DNA of 64,000 bases from Datura wrightii (GCA_035772735.1 JASDFA010000019.1:35053001-35117000); one strand, 5' to 3'. Shown: positions 11,200 through 23,799, counted from the first letter of the stretch. The notes: a model not told the origin generated them from the sequence alone. Numbers and translations are program-made.

Positions 11200-11800
11200 A
11201 TGAAAGTCCACCGCCCCCTTTCCCATGGAGATTGAGGAAGTATAAGGAGGAAGCATGTTTCAACAAATTTATGGAAGTGTTGAAGCAGGTTAATATTAAT
11301 CTTCCTTTGGTAGATGTTTTGCAGGGAGTTCCTAAGTATACAAAGTACATAAAGGATATCGTGGAAAACAAGAGCAGACTGATGAAATATGCTACAGTTG
11401 CACTTACTGAAGAGTGCACCTCTCGAATACAGAATAGATTGCCTACAAAGCTCAAAGATCCGGGAAGTTTTACTATCCAGATTACTATTGGGCAGTCCAT
11501 TCGAGCTCGTGGTTTGTGTGATTTGGGAGCGAGTATTAACTTAATGCGTACATCTGCTTTCAAGAAGTTGGGCTTGGGTAGTCCCAGACCCACTACAGTA
11601 ATCTTGCAACTAGCCGATCATTCATTGGCAAGGCTAGATGGAATTGTGGAGGATGTGCTAGTGTAGGTGGGCTCCCTTATTTTCCCTATGGTTTTCATAA
11701 TTCTTGATTTTGACCCAGATTCGGAAGTCCCACTTATTTAGGGACATCCCTTTTTTGCAACTAGGCGAGCTTTAATTGATGTAGCTGCTGGGAAGCTAAC
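11200..11800 (+). pseudogene. gag C-terminus and protease of element C (Athila)
   Basis: The open frame at 11187-11666 begins inside the duplicated segment and then reads a proline-rich gag tail (ESPPPPFPWRLRKYKEEA), a linker and the Athila protease (GLCDLGASINLM, about 11511-11546, then KKLGLGSPRP). The protease Asp is present as D-L-G-A, a form common in Athila. A TAG at 11664 stops it, and later frames (FATRRALIDVAAG near 11755-11795) continue the family sequence. Confidence 0.85.
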
Positions 11801-13440
11801 CATGAGAGTTCATGATAAGGTAGAAGTATTTGACGTCTACAAGGCTATGAAGCTACTAGCTATTTATGAAGAGTTGTCAGCCATCACTATTGTGCACCAA
11901 GAGTCCGCACTTCAGCTTATTGGCCCAAAGGATCCATTGGAGAGAGCATTAGTGGGACATGGCCAGTCAGGGAATGGTGCAACATATGAAATGGTTCAAG
12001 CTCTAAATGAGGCAAAAATGTTCTTCCGAAAGCAAGAGTTTGAGCCCTTGTAGCGGTCCTTAGAACCATCACCAAAGCCATCAATAGAGGAGGCACCCAA
12101 ATTGGAGCTAAAAGCATTGCCTCCACACCTGCAGTATGTATTTTTGGGAAAAGATGACACGTTGTCGGTCATTATTTCAACAGAATTGACAGATTCACAA
12201 GTTCAAGAAGCATTAGTGGTCCTTAGGAGGCGAAAAAGAGCTATGGGATGGCAGATGTCAGACATCCGGGGAATCAGTCCAGCTTTCTGCATGCACAAGA
12301 TATTGATGGAGGAAGGATCTAAGCCAACTATACAACATCAAAGGAGGATGAACCCGACAATGAAAGATGTAGTTAGGAAAGAGGTGATTAAGTGGCTAGA
12401 TGCAGGAGTGGTGTATCCGATCTCAGACAGTGAGTGGGTTAGCCCGATTCAATGTGTCACCAAAAAAGGGGGGGATGATAGCGGTCACTAATGAGAAGAA
12501 CAAGTTAATTCCCACGCGAAAAGTCATAGGTTGGAGGATTTGCATGGATTATAGGAACCTAAATGAGGCCACTCGTATAGATTACTATCCCATACCATTT
12601 ATCGATCAAATGTTGCATAGACTTTCAGGGTAGGAGCATTATTGCTTTTTAGACGGTTATTCTAGCTATAATCAAATAGCTATATCCCCAGAAGATCAGG
12701 AGAAGACCACATTCACCTGTCCCTATGGAACATATGCCTTCAAGCGTATGCCTTTTGGGTTATGCAATGCACCAGCCACCTTCCAGCAATGCATGATGGA
12801 AATATTTCAGGATATGATGGAAGATTATGTTGAGGTATCTATGGATGATTTTTATGTTTTTGGTAACTCGTTTGTTGTATGTTTGCAAAATTTAGACAGG
12901 GTTTTTGCGCGGTGTGAAGACTCAAACCTAGTGCTCAATTGGGAGAAGTGTCACTTTTTAGTCAAGGAGGGCATTGTTCTTGGCTATAAGGTGTCTCACA
13001 GAGGTTTGGAGGTTGATCGCACAAAGGTTGTGGTGATTGAGAAGCTACCACCACCAGTATCGATTAGGGGTGTCCGCAGTTTCTTAGGACATGCTAGCTT
13101 TTATATACGGTTCATTTGAAATTTATCAAAGATTTCTATACCAATGTGCCGACTATTAGAAAAAGATGTGAAGTTTGAGTTTGGCAAAAAATGTGTGAAA
13201 GCATTTGAGGAGCTAAAGAAGAAGCTGGTGGAAGCTCCCATTCTCATTGCTCCTCACTAGGAACATCCCTTCGAGCTGATGTGTGATGCCAGTGATGTTA
13301 CTGTAGGGACGGTATTGGGGCAGAGGAGGAAAAAGATTTTTCACTCCATCTACTATGCAAGAAAAACGCTAGATGTTGCGCAGGTGAACTACACAATCAC
13401 CGAGAAGGAGATGACTCAGACCTCGGTGACAAGGCATTGG
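11801..13440 (+). pseudogene. Reverse transcriptase and truncated RNase H of element C (Athila)
   Basis: The linker runs at 11802-12053. The reverse transcriptase follows: fingers near 12280-12440 (CMHKILMEEGSKPTIQHQRR), a one-base gain at the G-run near 12470, 'GWRICMDYRNLNEATR' near 12530-12575, a TAG at 12631, the palm at 12748-13119 (MPFGLCNAPATFQQCMMEIF), and SMDDF at 12838-12852 with both catalytic Asp. RNase H (13140-13400) includes FELMCDASDVTVGTVLGQRR. It then jumps at about 13400-13440 into the tail of ORF3 (LIDQGV), so the rest of RNase H, the integrase and ORF3 are deleted. Confidence 0.85.
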
Positions 13441-14460
13441 GACAAGATGAAGAAATTGAACCAATTGATTGATCAGGGAGTTTTAACCACCCTAACTATG
13501 TTCTTCAATTGATTTGTGCAAACACTGAGGACAGTGTTCACTTTAAGTGTGGGGTGGAGGTTATCTTATGTTTGTTTATCTATGTGGGTAGTTGTTGTGG
13601 CATGTATAATTTGATCGGTAGTAGAATATTTGTTTATGTGTGTGGTATTTTGACTGTGGCATGTATAAACTGGTTTGTAATAGCTAGTAAGCTCTGTCGT
13701 GCTTTGCTGTGCTTGTGAAGAATTTGTTTTCATTTTTTTTTAATTTTCATTTTTAATTTTTTTTTGCGTTTTGGGTTTCTCAGTTTTTATTTTCTGAGCT
13801 TTTCTCGAGGATAGTCCCTTTGAACCGTCTTAAGGTAATTTAGTCGCATTAGGAAATAGACAATAAACCCGCCATTATAGGGCTAAAGCATTTCACTCGG
13901 TTAGATGCTAGACTTCATAGAACGTGCATTTGGATAAGAAAATGGTTAACTTTAAGAGGATCACATAGGTAGTGATGTCGAACTCTAAATTGCTGAATTT
14001 TAGGCTTAACTGTGCTTGTCACTCAATATGGATGCAATCATGAAAGGAGAATAGGCTAACCAAAAGTTATCCTCTGTGCCATGTATGGTGAGAACTAGTT
14101 ATATTTCATGCAAACTAGCATCTAGAATTTTCCTTGTGTGTACAAAAAGTCGTAAATGGCATTAAGCTTAAAGGAAATGATTAAGGCACATCTTTGTGAA
14201 CCGAGATTGTTTACCCATTTCATTCAGTGTTCCTAACCTTCATGATTTCCCCTAGTTAGCCCATTTTGAGCCATTGAGCTTAATTTTATTGAAACAGCGT
14301 CACTAAGAAACCTTACCCCCTTTGTTAAAATAGCCTCAATGTCGTTTTTATCCCAATAGATCCCAGTGCACTTTACAAAGGCAACATGAAAAGGGGAAAG
14401 GAGTGTGGGTGCCCCATTTGTAATCATAAGCTGTTTAAATGAGTATTTCAAAAAAATAAA

Positions 14461-14497
<37 letters not shown>

Positions 14498-15192
14498 ATG
14501 ATGTATATATTTAGACACTTGTGTATATAATGTCTATTGATGAAGTTCATTCAAGGGGACAAATTTGTACATCTAGGAAGACACTGTGAAAGGAGTAGAA
14601 GTGAATGGCAGAAGAAGTAAGTTGCTAAAAAGAAAAAATGTGGAATTATCCTAAAGTGCAGAGGGATATGAGTAACTACAACCCAAATAATCCTACCTGT
14701 CCCTTAGCTGACATTACAACCCGGTAAAATTCCTTGTGATCCTATAAGTGATGCGACGATCGATTGAGTAGTACACTAAAGGCAAATTAATGATGCATTA
14801 GATTCTCTTGGAATAATCCTTGGATTGTGAGCGATTCAGTGCATAATGTGCTTAAGTATGATTATCTTGATTTCATAGAAATAGAACCGTTATACATCCG
14901 TGAGGGCATATGCTGGGGGACTTTTGGTTAAGCTAATATTTGGCTATTATGATTCAGACATGTTGGCCAGATTTTCAGTTCAAGAGTTATTCATTAGGCT
15001 TGTGTGATTCTAATCATGAGAATAATGGATGAATAACTTGCTTGATGAAGTTAATGTTACTCCATGATTAAAGTGTTTAGCACAACTAGATGAGAGTTCC
15101 TTTGGTCCCATAATGATGGTAAAGTAGTTGCAATCATGTCGAAGATACTAAAAGCTTGTCCAAGGACGGACAAGGGTATAAGTATAGGGTAG
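13441..15192 (+). other. 3' untranslated region of element C
   Basis: No gene. It holds a PPT-like string TTTAAGTGTGGGGTGG (13542-13557), a degenerate copy of the CCGTCTTAAGG block (about 13827-13838), the block CCTAGTTAGCCC (14251-14272), an AT microsatellite (14465-14491), the block 'CCCTTAGCTGACATTACAAC' (about 14701-14720) and, before the LTR, a decayed hairpin and PPT ('ggacggacaagggtataag', 15162-15182). The same blocks in the same order occur in D, J and M. Confidence 0.75.
14465..14491. repeat. AT dinucleotide microsatellite
   Basis: About thirteen uninterrupted AT units lie within the 3' UTR of element C. Confidence 0.95.
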
Positions 15193-16624
15193 TGATCTTG
15201 GGCGATTTATATGACCAAACTCCATTTTTTCAACCCGTTATGAGTCTGGATAGGGAGAATATTTAAGTATTCACACATGTTTGAGTTAATTAAGGTTGTT
15301 TTTCTTTTTCGGATTAATAATTGTGTGGTGACTATTTGCAGGTGGGGAAGACAGAGATGTCAGCTGGAGGAGCAAGCTAAACTCCGAAAGGGAATAGGCT
15401 AATATTTGGCAGGTGTAAATAGAGAGTTGAAAGGTTCCTGCTGTGTCACACTAAGGATGGTCTGCATTGAACAACGTGCAATAGTACATAGGTGGAGGAA
15501 GAAAATAATGAAAAATTGGAAGGCGCAAAATAGTGAGGGAGTGCGATGGCTCTGTAGCACGGAGCTTGTGCTCCGCAAAGGCGTCCGTGCCACCTTGAAG
15601 GGAATTCCAGCCTTGCCCAGATTCTAGTGAGCCCTCGCGATGGCTCCGCGACACGGAGCTTGAGCTCCGCGATGTCCTCCGTGCAATGTTGCTAGTTTAT
15701 TTTTGGGAAATTTCCACTTGAATAAATAGAACACTTAGGCTTTCATTTTGACATATTTGATATTTTGCACGAACGTCGGAGGAAGGCAGTTGAGCTGAGG
15801 AAAATTCTATGGTTATTTCTCTTCTCTCTTCTTCAAAAATTCAATTGTTGGTATGATTAGAACTTTTTTGACGATGTTTAATCAACAAATGATTTGCTAA
15901 ATTACCTCATTCAGAGGTTAAGACTAATTGCAAGATTGTGTATTTTTATATCAATTCAGTTGAATTTTCTTATTTCATGAAAGGTTCTTCTTCTATTCTT
16001 GATTTTCATTGCTTTAATGTTTGGCCAGCATTAAGCTAAAATTAGAATCCTAATTTGATTCATAGAGGAAAATTATTAGGGTAGACTTGGAATATGGAAA
16101 TATGTTCTTACCATTGTTGTGAATTAAAGGTAAGATTCGCGTGCAGGATAGAAATATACCTGCAATGTCATATTTGGTTATCTAGGGAAACTATTTTGAT
16201 TTGCCAGAAGATGAGTTATTGAATCACAGAAATGTGCAGTGTAAGTCTCATAATTCAGTAATTGGCTAGAGGTTCGAAAGACCTGAGCCATATTTTACTC
16301 TTTTCCAACCATCAACCTATGAGAGAGGTTTTGAGAAATAATATAAATTATACATGCCTGCATGTTACACCTTAACCTTAGATTGTTTGTGCTATTGTTC
16401 AAATCACATTTTCTTATTTTAGTTAGTGTTACAGTAAATATTACTCTTTGACAACTTTTAATTTTGTGTGTTATTCATATACTTGCATAAAGAAATTGTG
16501 ACTACTAACGTAAAAAAATGGTTTACCTCAAAGCTACAATCCTTGTTGGTTCGATACCTATCTTGAAAGAGCCATTATATTACTTGTACAACCATATGCA
16601 CTTGCGTGCATTGGGGCTTCAACA
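15193..16624 (+). mobile_element. 3' LTR of element C (Athila, about 1.43 kb)
   Basis: It starts TGATCTTGGGCG and ends GGGCTTCAACA, next to the target duplication. It belongs with the LTRs at 22325-23799 (D) and 47721-49140 (J) by start, end and length. The U3 holds perfect inverted repeats at 15560-15575 (CGGAGC/GCTCCG) and 15654-15669 (CGGAGCT/AGCTCCG), just upstream of a TATA-like 'gaataaatag' near 15720. Confidence 0.88.
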
Positions 16625-16629
16625 CCGCA

Positions 16630-18033
16630 GTGGTGTTCACATTGAAGAAATGGCAGCATCACTTATATGGGGTCCACGTGGATGTGTTTACGGATCACAA
16701 GAGCTTGCAATATATGTTTATGTAGAAAGATTTCAATCTTTGGCAAAGGATATGGTTTGAGCTACTAAATACTATGACATGAGTGTCCTTTTCAACCTGA
16801 GTAAGCCTAATTGGTAGCGGACACACTTAATAGTCTGTCTATGGAGAGTGTGTCTCACATGGATGAGGGAAAGAAAGAGTTGGTGAAAGATGTCCATCAA
16901 CATGCAAGATAGGGAGTTAGATTTGTCGATTCGACTGATGGCGGCATTGTTGTGCAAAACGGATTAGAATCGTCCTTAGTTATAGATGTTAAAGCCAGAC
17001 AAGATGAGGATTTGATTTTGGTAAAGCTGATGGAAGCCGTTGGAAGTCAGAAGGTGGAGGCCTCCTCCTAATGGGAAGATGGGATGATGGGGTACCAGGG
17101 CAATCTATGTGTTCCAGATATTGATAATTTCAAGGACAAAATATTGCATGAGGCACATGGATCCAGGTATTCTATCCATTCGGGTGCAACCAAGATGAAT
17201 CATGATTTGCGAGAAATATATTGGTGGAACGGCATTAAGAAGGATCTTGCAGAATTCATAGCCAAGTACCCAAACTATCGGCAAGTGAAAGTCGAGTATC
17301 AAAGGTCGGGAGGCGTACATCAGGATATTAGCATTCCCACTTGGAAATGGGAAGATATTAATATGGATTTAATTGCAGGCCTACCTCGTACTCGCACCAC
17401 TATGTTTCTAATTGTGTGGGGGTAGATAGGATGACCAAGGCTGCACACTTTCTATCGGTCAAAACCACCGATTCAGAGGATGATTATGCCAAATTGTATA
17501 TCCGAGAGTTGGTACGATTGCATGGAGTTCACTTGTCTATCATCTTAGACCGAGCGACTCAGTTTGCCTCTCAGTTTTGGTAGTCTTTCAAAAAAAGGCT
17601 TTAGACTCAGGTTAAACTCAGCATAATATTTCATCTGCAAACGGATGGTCAGGTGGGGCAGACGATTCAAACTCTTGAGGACATATTGAGGGCTTGTGTG
17701 ATGGACTTTAAAGGTAGTTGGGACGATCACTTGCCCTTGATCGAGTCTTATTACATTAAAAGCTATCACTCTAGCATTCAGATGACACTCTTGAAAAAGT
17801 TCTTGGGTGATCCAGCTTTAGTTATCCCAGTGGAATGCGTTGGTGTGGGAGATAGCCTTAGTTATGAGGAAATTCTACTTGCAATCTTGGATCGTCAGGT
17901 TAGGAGGCTGAGGAACAAATAAGTAGCTTCGGTGAAGGTGTTATGGAGAAATCAACATCTTGAGGGAGCTACGTGGGAAGCCGAAGCGGCTATAATGGCT
18001 AAATACCCTCGTTCCCTACTGACTCAATTTTAG
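16630..18033 (+). pseudogene. pol of element B: end of RNase H, integrase and chromodomain (Tekay)
   Basis: Directly after C, the Tekay RNase H resumes (HLYGVHVDVFTDHKSLQY in a mixed frame). The integrase zinc region is at 17084-17300, but the CX2C pair has become YPNYRQV, so metal binding is lost. The first catalytic Asp (WEDINMDLIAGLP), the second (ILDRATQFAS) and the Glu region (VGQTIQTLED) are readable with a shift near 17420. An in-frame deletion of about 120 codons joins SIQM to LLKKFLGDPALV near 17790, compared with the copy in H. The chromodomain ends the frame (VKVLWRNQHLEGATWEAE), stop at 18031. Confidence 0.87.
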
Positions 18034-18250
18034 TTTGAAGTATTAGTTTTTTCCCTAATTATCTAATCAGTTTTGATGTTTTGTTCACGTGTAGAAGTTT
18101 GATGTATGATAAGATAGATTTTTGTGATCTCTAAATTCGGTTCAGTTATGTAGTTCTTTTCAGAGGTAGTCATTCCACCAGTTTTCAGTTAAAATGATCA
18201 GCATTTGATTATTATAATTGCATATTTCTATTTTCTGCTTGTTTCCAATA

Positions 18251-18283
18251 TTCGAGGACAAATGTTCCCAAGGGGGAGATATT
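18251..18283 (+). promoter_or_regulatory. Polypurine tract and upstream hairpin relic, element B
   Basis: TTCGAGGACAAATG followed by CAAGGGGGAGATAT directly precedes the 3' LTR. The purine run primes plus-strand synthesis in this family. The TTCGAGGAC core is the same as that next to the Athila PPTs in this window. Confidence 0.8.
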
Positions 18284-20593
18284 ATAATACCCCGGAGGTT
18301 CCTTAGAATAAGACCTAGGAGTTAAATCTGAAATCTACAAAAAATAGGAAAAATAGCACAGGACAATTGGAGAAACGACTCGTGGTTGCAAACCACGAGC
18401 CATTATTAGTATTTGTGGGTTCAGGTGTTCGGGTGGTAGTGGAAGTAACGATTGATGTAACGACTCATTGTAAGAAACAATGAGTCGTCATTCGTTGTCA
18501 TGGTTAGAGATGCGCGTAGCATTTGGGGAGTATATGGGGTCATCCAACGACCCATTGTGGCATAAAACGATCCGTTGTTGTGAGTCATGGTAAGGGAACC
18601 TAAATCTCTAGTTTACTTGACGGGTGGATACCACAATCCATTGGAGCCAACAACGAGTCGGGGTAAGACTCGTCATGGGGAAGTTCAGAAGATTCAGGAA
18701 GGAAACCAACGGCCATTTGATGACCCATTAGACCTAAGGATGATTCGTCTTATCTATCTGTGGTCTGATTCCGAGAGAAGGCTTAGGTAGTGCATAGCAC
18801 GGGCAGATACCACGGGTCTGGTATCCTCCAACGACCCATTGGGTCGTCCGTTGTTTGGTCCAGTGAGCAATTTTTTGAGAATTTAGTAAGGGTATTTCTG
18901 TCATTTCCTACATCCTAGGGACCTATACTACATCATTTACGGCTCATTTTACAAGGTTTTAATAGGGAGAAACCTATTCTAGGCTAAGTCATTTCATGCA
19001 TGCATACTTGAGAGTTTGAAGAGAAGATCTAGAGCATGTTTTGAAGGTTTCCATTGGAATCTCATCTTGTGTAATTAGAGGAGTGGTTAAATCATCCCTT
19101 CCAGGTATGTAGAGTTATGAGTGGATGTTTTCCATCCACACCCATTCCCAAGTCTCTAGCTAAGCATGAAAAATTCATATGATCAAGTTATGCGGTTTTT
19201 ACTCAATTGCATGATTCTTCAATTTCTATATATGGGTACAATTAGATTATATTTATATTGATGAATTGTGATGTTTGGGCAAATTTTAAATTCGTTTTCT
19301 ACAAAAATTGGGTTTTCTAAATTATGAAAATTAATGCCCATGGATGGGAAGTTCATGAAAGAAGAGAATGATGATGAATGTATGATGATGATGAGATTTG
19401 ATGAGGAAAAGCATGTTTCTAAAGCTACACATGATTATGAGATTGTTTTCAAAATGAATTGAGCAGATCCAAGCATGATAAAGTTTTGGGCAAGGCCCTT
19501 ATGTCAAGTATGATGGTGTAGTGTCTCTAAAGTAAGCTTACCACATGGTTTTGGAGTAGATGCTCCCACTTATCTTTGAGTTTGTGGTATGTTTCGAAAT
19601 AAAGATTCTCATATGCATGACTTCATAACTGAGATGTATTCTATCATTGAGCATCATTTCACACGATGTTGATTCTATGCGTGATTTCATTATTGAGCTT
19701 TGTCAAATGACAATGTTGATCTTCGTTTCATATGATGTCGATTCTATGCATGATTTCATTATTGAGCTTTGTCAAATGACAATGTTGAGCTTCATTTCAT
19801 ACGATGTTAAGTTTATGCATGATATCATTATTGAGCTTCGTCAATAGACAATGTTGAGCTTCGTTATATATGACGTAGAGCATTGAATGTTTTGGAGATG
19901 AGTCTAGCACTGAGAGGGCTAAGGGTCGATCACCCTATGCCCCAAAACTACGCGCCAACGTAGGTTGATAATATTATATTATTGGGACATCCCTTGTGAG
20001 CTATCCCCCGCCCTAATGTCCCATGAGCTTAATATCTATATCATGGTAGCGTCCTTATCCCTGGCAAGGTTTTGGACGGCTCTGCCAACTTGAGTGTAAT
20101 AATCCGGACCACGTATGCTCTATCGTGTTATGTCGGTTAAGTGACAAGTCTCCCATTGTCTATATGATTCAAATTTTCATATTCATTACTCCTGATTATT
20201 ACTTTATGCATCCATGTTCTAAAAGCAAGGGTTGACTCGTTGTTGACGTTGCTATGAATGTCATATTTCAGCTTTGAGTCCTTCGAGTCAGTTATGATGT
20301 TATGAAGCTATGCATGGTCATATTATGAAAAGATTACGATTTCAGAATTCATGCATGCAGCCCTTCCTCTCGGATGCAAAAGCTTATGACGGTTTTACTT
20401 ACCTTGCATACTCGGTACATTCCACGTAGTAACCGCATACTTTCTATGTTGTATTGTTTCATGATACAGGACCTAGCTCTCAGACTCAGCCCGATTCATA
20501 GTCGGTTGTCAGAGTTAGAACCTTCTTGGTTGGTGAGTCCTCATCCTTCGAGGGATAGACTTTTAGTTTCCTTATGTATTTTTAGTTTTCAGG
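18284..20593 (+). mobile_element. 3' LTR of element B (Tekay), 3' end missing
   Basis: It begins TATAATACCCCGG and follows the 5' LTR for about 2.3 kb, then breaks at about 20593 after 'tatttttagttttcag', losing the last 250 or so bases. It keeps both U3 hairpins, the 69-bp array (19647-19850) and an inverted repeat (CTACG/CGTAG, 19948-19963) that is lost from the 5' LTR. Confidence 0.85.
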
Positions 20594-22324
20594 AGAACTT
20601 GAAGTAAAGCATGCTTTTAGCTTGGGATAAAGGCTCAGGGAGTATTTCTCATCATTTAAATGTAATTTGATGCTATGAGGATATAGCATGATTTAAGTGT
20701 GGGGTGAGAAACATTTCAAAATTTTTGTACTTAACAAGTTTGTGGTAAATGTAATGCTTGTGAGGAATTTGTGAGAAATTTGAAAAGAAATTTGAAAAAT
20801 GTGAAAAAAATTTTATGAGTCAAGAATGAATTCATCACCCGTTGGTTTTTCTTTTCGATTTTTCCGACGGGGGGTCTTTGAACCGAGAAAAACAAAAATT
20901 TTCTTTGTTTGTATATAATGTTTTTAGTCATAAATAGAGATTGTTTCCGACGATGGATGGATGACGACCGTCTTGAGGAAGTTAGTCAATAAGTTTTTGG
21001 GATTTGAACTCGTAGCTAATTGGTGCTTGATATTCTTGTTATGTTCAATAAATGTTTGGAAGAGGCAAGTATGTTCAGCGTGAAGCATGCAAGTGTATAA
21101 CTTTGTTTGAGACACTTAGGCTCTTGAATTTGACTCAATATGATTGAAGCTTAATTCTGAATTCTTGTTATCATCTGAGTAAGAGTCTGCTGAATGTGTC
21201 TCAAATTGAGCATGTGCCATGAGTGTAAGGTTTTTGAGCATTCTGTGCTATTGTGGAGTGCCTAAAACTTTCCTGGTGTGTTTATAAAATAAAAAGAAGG
21301 ATGTGAATTGTAGGAGATGATTTAGGCATTTCTTTGAATGAACCAAATTTTTATCCCTCATTTTACCTACCTTGAAAAATTAATCCTAGTTAGCCCCATT
21401 GAGCCTTGAGCCTATGCTTTGAAAGCTGCAACATAAGCTTAATCCTTTTTCTTTCATTAGCCTTGAACATGATCTAAAACTCCTAAGCACTTAAGGGAAA
21501 AATATGAAATAGTGAAGGAGTGAGAAGAAGGAAAAGAAGAAAAAATGGAAGTTGTGAAAGTTGAGAAAGGTCATGGGTGCACTGATGTGAAAACGACTGA
21601 TTATTATAAGGGGTAAGAAAATAAATTAATGAAAAGTTACGTATAGAACTCCTTACTAATAAGCCAAAAGTGCCTAAAGAAAGGTGGAACAAAAGAGGAA
21701 AAAGAAAGCTGAAAGGAGAAAAAGGTGAAGTAAGAGAAGGGAAGTTCGTAATGAGGGCGTGATGTATTAAAAGCGCTTGGGAAAGTTAGTCACTGTTATT
21801 GGCCAGAATAGTACCTACCTGTCCCTTAGCTTACATTACAACCCATTAAGTCCTACTTGATCTTACATTCACACATCCTTCAATTAGTGGAATAAAACAC
21901 TAAGGGCAAGCTTATGGGTCATTACATGATGCAGGTGAATTCTTTGTGAGAGTGAGCGTAATTCTATTCATGTACCCACACATGTTGTGATTTAAAAATT
22001 GTTTTTGCGTGTGAAATTGGGTAACTCTCTTTCCGTAAGGGCACATGTTGAATGAAAGATATAATTCATGTCAGATTTCTTAATCAGTTGATTTGCATGA
22101 GTTTTCTAAGATTGAGAGTCGATTCTTGAGGTTAAGAAGTCTTAACATAGTTGTACTTCATTTCGACGATCAAATCGTGCATGCTCTATTTTTAGCTTGT
22201 TATCTTACGTAATCATTATAGTCGTAGCTTCAATAATCTTGCTAAATGAGTTATGGGTGAGTCTCCATATGCATGAGATGTAAAAGGTTGTTCGAGGACG
22301 AACAAGAATTTAAGTGTGGGGTTG
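20594..22324 (+). other. 3' untranslated region of element D (Athila)
   Basis: No gene. It joins the broken B LTR at 20593. It starts near the ORF3 stop region ('gctcagggagt', as in J) and holds in order: PPT-like TTTAAGTGTGGGGTG (20692-20706), GACGACCGTCTTGAGG (20963-20978), CCTAGTTAGCCCCATTGAG (21385-21403), the block ending TTACATTACAACCC (21818-21844), the perfect hairpin TTGTTCGAGGACGAACAA (22288-22305) and the true PPT (22309-22324). Confidence 0.78.
22288..22324 (+). promoter_or_regulatory. Hairpin plus polypurine tract of element D
   Basis: The palindrome TTGTTCG-AGGA-CGAACAA is followed by AATTTAAGTGTGGGGTTG and then the LTR. It is the best preserved of the Athila PPT regions here. 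Confidence 0.82.
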
Positions 22325-23799
22325 TGATCTCGGGCAAAATAGTATGCCCGAGTGAAGCTTGATAACTTAAGTTAGTCTTCTTTAACTAAGTAATTGTATA
22401 CATTTTCATGTGATTTTATATAAATGTTAATATATGTGCTAACCAACATGATTAGTCCTTGTTTTGTAGGTTTCAATGATTTTGAGGAACTAATTTATAA
22501 GTTGGTGAAGTAGCGGAATGGAGTTGGGAGCAGATGCGGCAGGCAGGCAGCACCAACACGCCAGCAACGTGCCACGCCATGCCAACTGCGCGACAGGGGT
22601 GTGACAACGTGCTGCCCAAGCAGCGTGACATACTGCCAACGCGGTGGCACTCGACAGTTTCGACTTCCGAAGGCAATTTCTAGAGAGCTTTCGCGTTACC
22701 TCTGTGTCACGGAGGCAGTGCTCCGTGATACACTCTATGACACGGAGCCATTCCACGACAGGCTAAATTGTGCACGTTTCTTATTTATTATAAATAGGTC
22801 CCTTAGCTCCTAAAACCATTTTGTCATGATTTTATTCTAGAAAACTACCTAGGAGTGAAGGGAGAAGTGGGAGAACTCATCTAGGGTTTGGCAAATTCCC
22901 TTCTCATCTCCCAAATTCATGTAAGTATGTTAGTTTAGTAGTAGTTAGTTGTAGTTTTACGAACATGAATGGCAAGAACCCTTCCTCTAGGGTTGAAGCC
23001 ATAAATTATGATTGTGATTTTATGAAATTGTTTTGGAATTAAGTTATTGATTGTTGTTTTCGTCTTGCATTCTGGATTGTTGGTTTTCTTTATGATTGAT
23101 CACCATGAAAACATATACGTTAGATTGGGCAATTTCTTGAGAAAGAATTACCTAGGTCAGGACATGAGAATGTAAGGAGCATGTTTGTATCGCACGATAT
23201 AATTTTGTGTTAGGATAAAAATATTCCTAAGACCTTGCTTGGTTGATAAAACGGGGGTTATTAAGAGACCAACTTAGGATTATCACATCACCACTCGAAG
23301 AAGTAGTTGTGAGGGTAAGTTGAGTTAAATGGTTAGATGCACGAAAGTCCCTAATCGTTTCCCCGTAAACCACAATAAAATTAATTGCCCGCAAACTAGA
23401 AATTAGCGTCCTCGCTCACAATGATGCAGTGAGGCTAGTTTGCCGTGTTTAGAGGATTGAAAGACCATGAACATGCAATTCTAATTATGTGAAATAATAA
23501 TTGATAGTTCCATGCTTAAACCATTGCAAATCGTAGCATTGCATGATTATCTGGTTTTAATCCTATGTTGCTCCTAGAGTGACTTTAGAATATTTCGTTG
23601 ACCAAAATTAGACTTAATTGAATCTCCCTTGAAAACTTATATAATCCACATTTTCGGTATTTAAGATCACACTTGAAATAGATCGTTAGAGGAATGGTTC
23701 CAGTCCCTGTGGGTTCGACATTCCGGTTCTTAAAAAGAGCCACTATATTACTTGCACGACACGTACACTTGTGGACGCGCTAATTTGAGTGTGTCAACA
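22325..23799 (+). mobile_element. LTR of element D (Athila, 1.48 kb)
   Basis: It starts TGATCTCGGGC and ends GTGTGTCAACA. The U3 (22515-22760) is GC-rich with words such as CTGTGTCACGGAGG and CCGTGATACAC, followed by the TATA box at 22789-22797. The start, end and length match the LTRs of C and J. The right flank (23800 on) is minus-strand Athila 3' UTR, so no target duplication can be tested. Confidence 0.85.
22789..22797 (+). promoter_or_regulatory. TATA box in the LTR of D
   Basis: TATAAATAG lies just downstream of the GC-rich palindromic block, the expected place for the U3 promoter. Confidence 0.7.

Larger units (their letters stand above)
11067..16624 (+). mobile_element. Element C: internally deleted Athila element inserted in the RNase H of B
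   Basis: C starts with TGATCTTGG and ends with TTCAACA. The 5 bases before it (CCGCG, 11062-11066) and after it (CCGCA, 16625-16629) form a target duplication, and the Tekay RNase H frame of B runs on across it. Only about 41 bases of the 5' LTR remain (11067-11107, matching 15193 onward). The primer site, the gag N-terminus, most of RNase H, the integrase and ORF3 are gone, while protease, reverse transcriptase, 3' UTR and 3' LTR remain. Confidence 0.88.

Noticed and set aside
15406..15654. Overlapping open frames on both strands in LTR C
   Set aside because: They lie in the U3 of an LTR, overlap on opposite strands and have no recognisable domain; GC-rich palindromes remove stops by chance.
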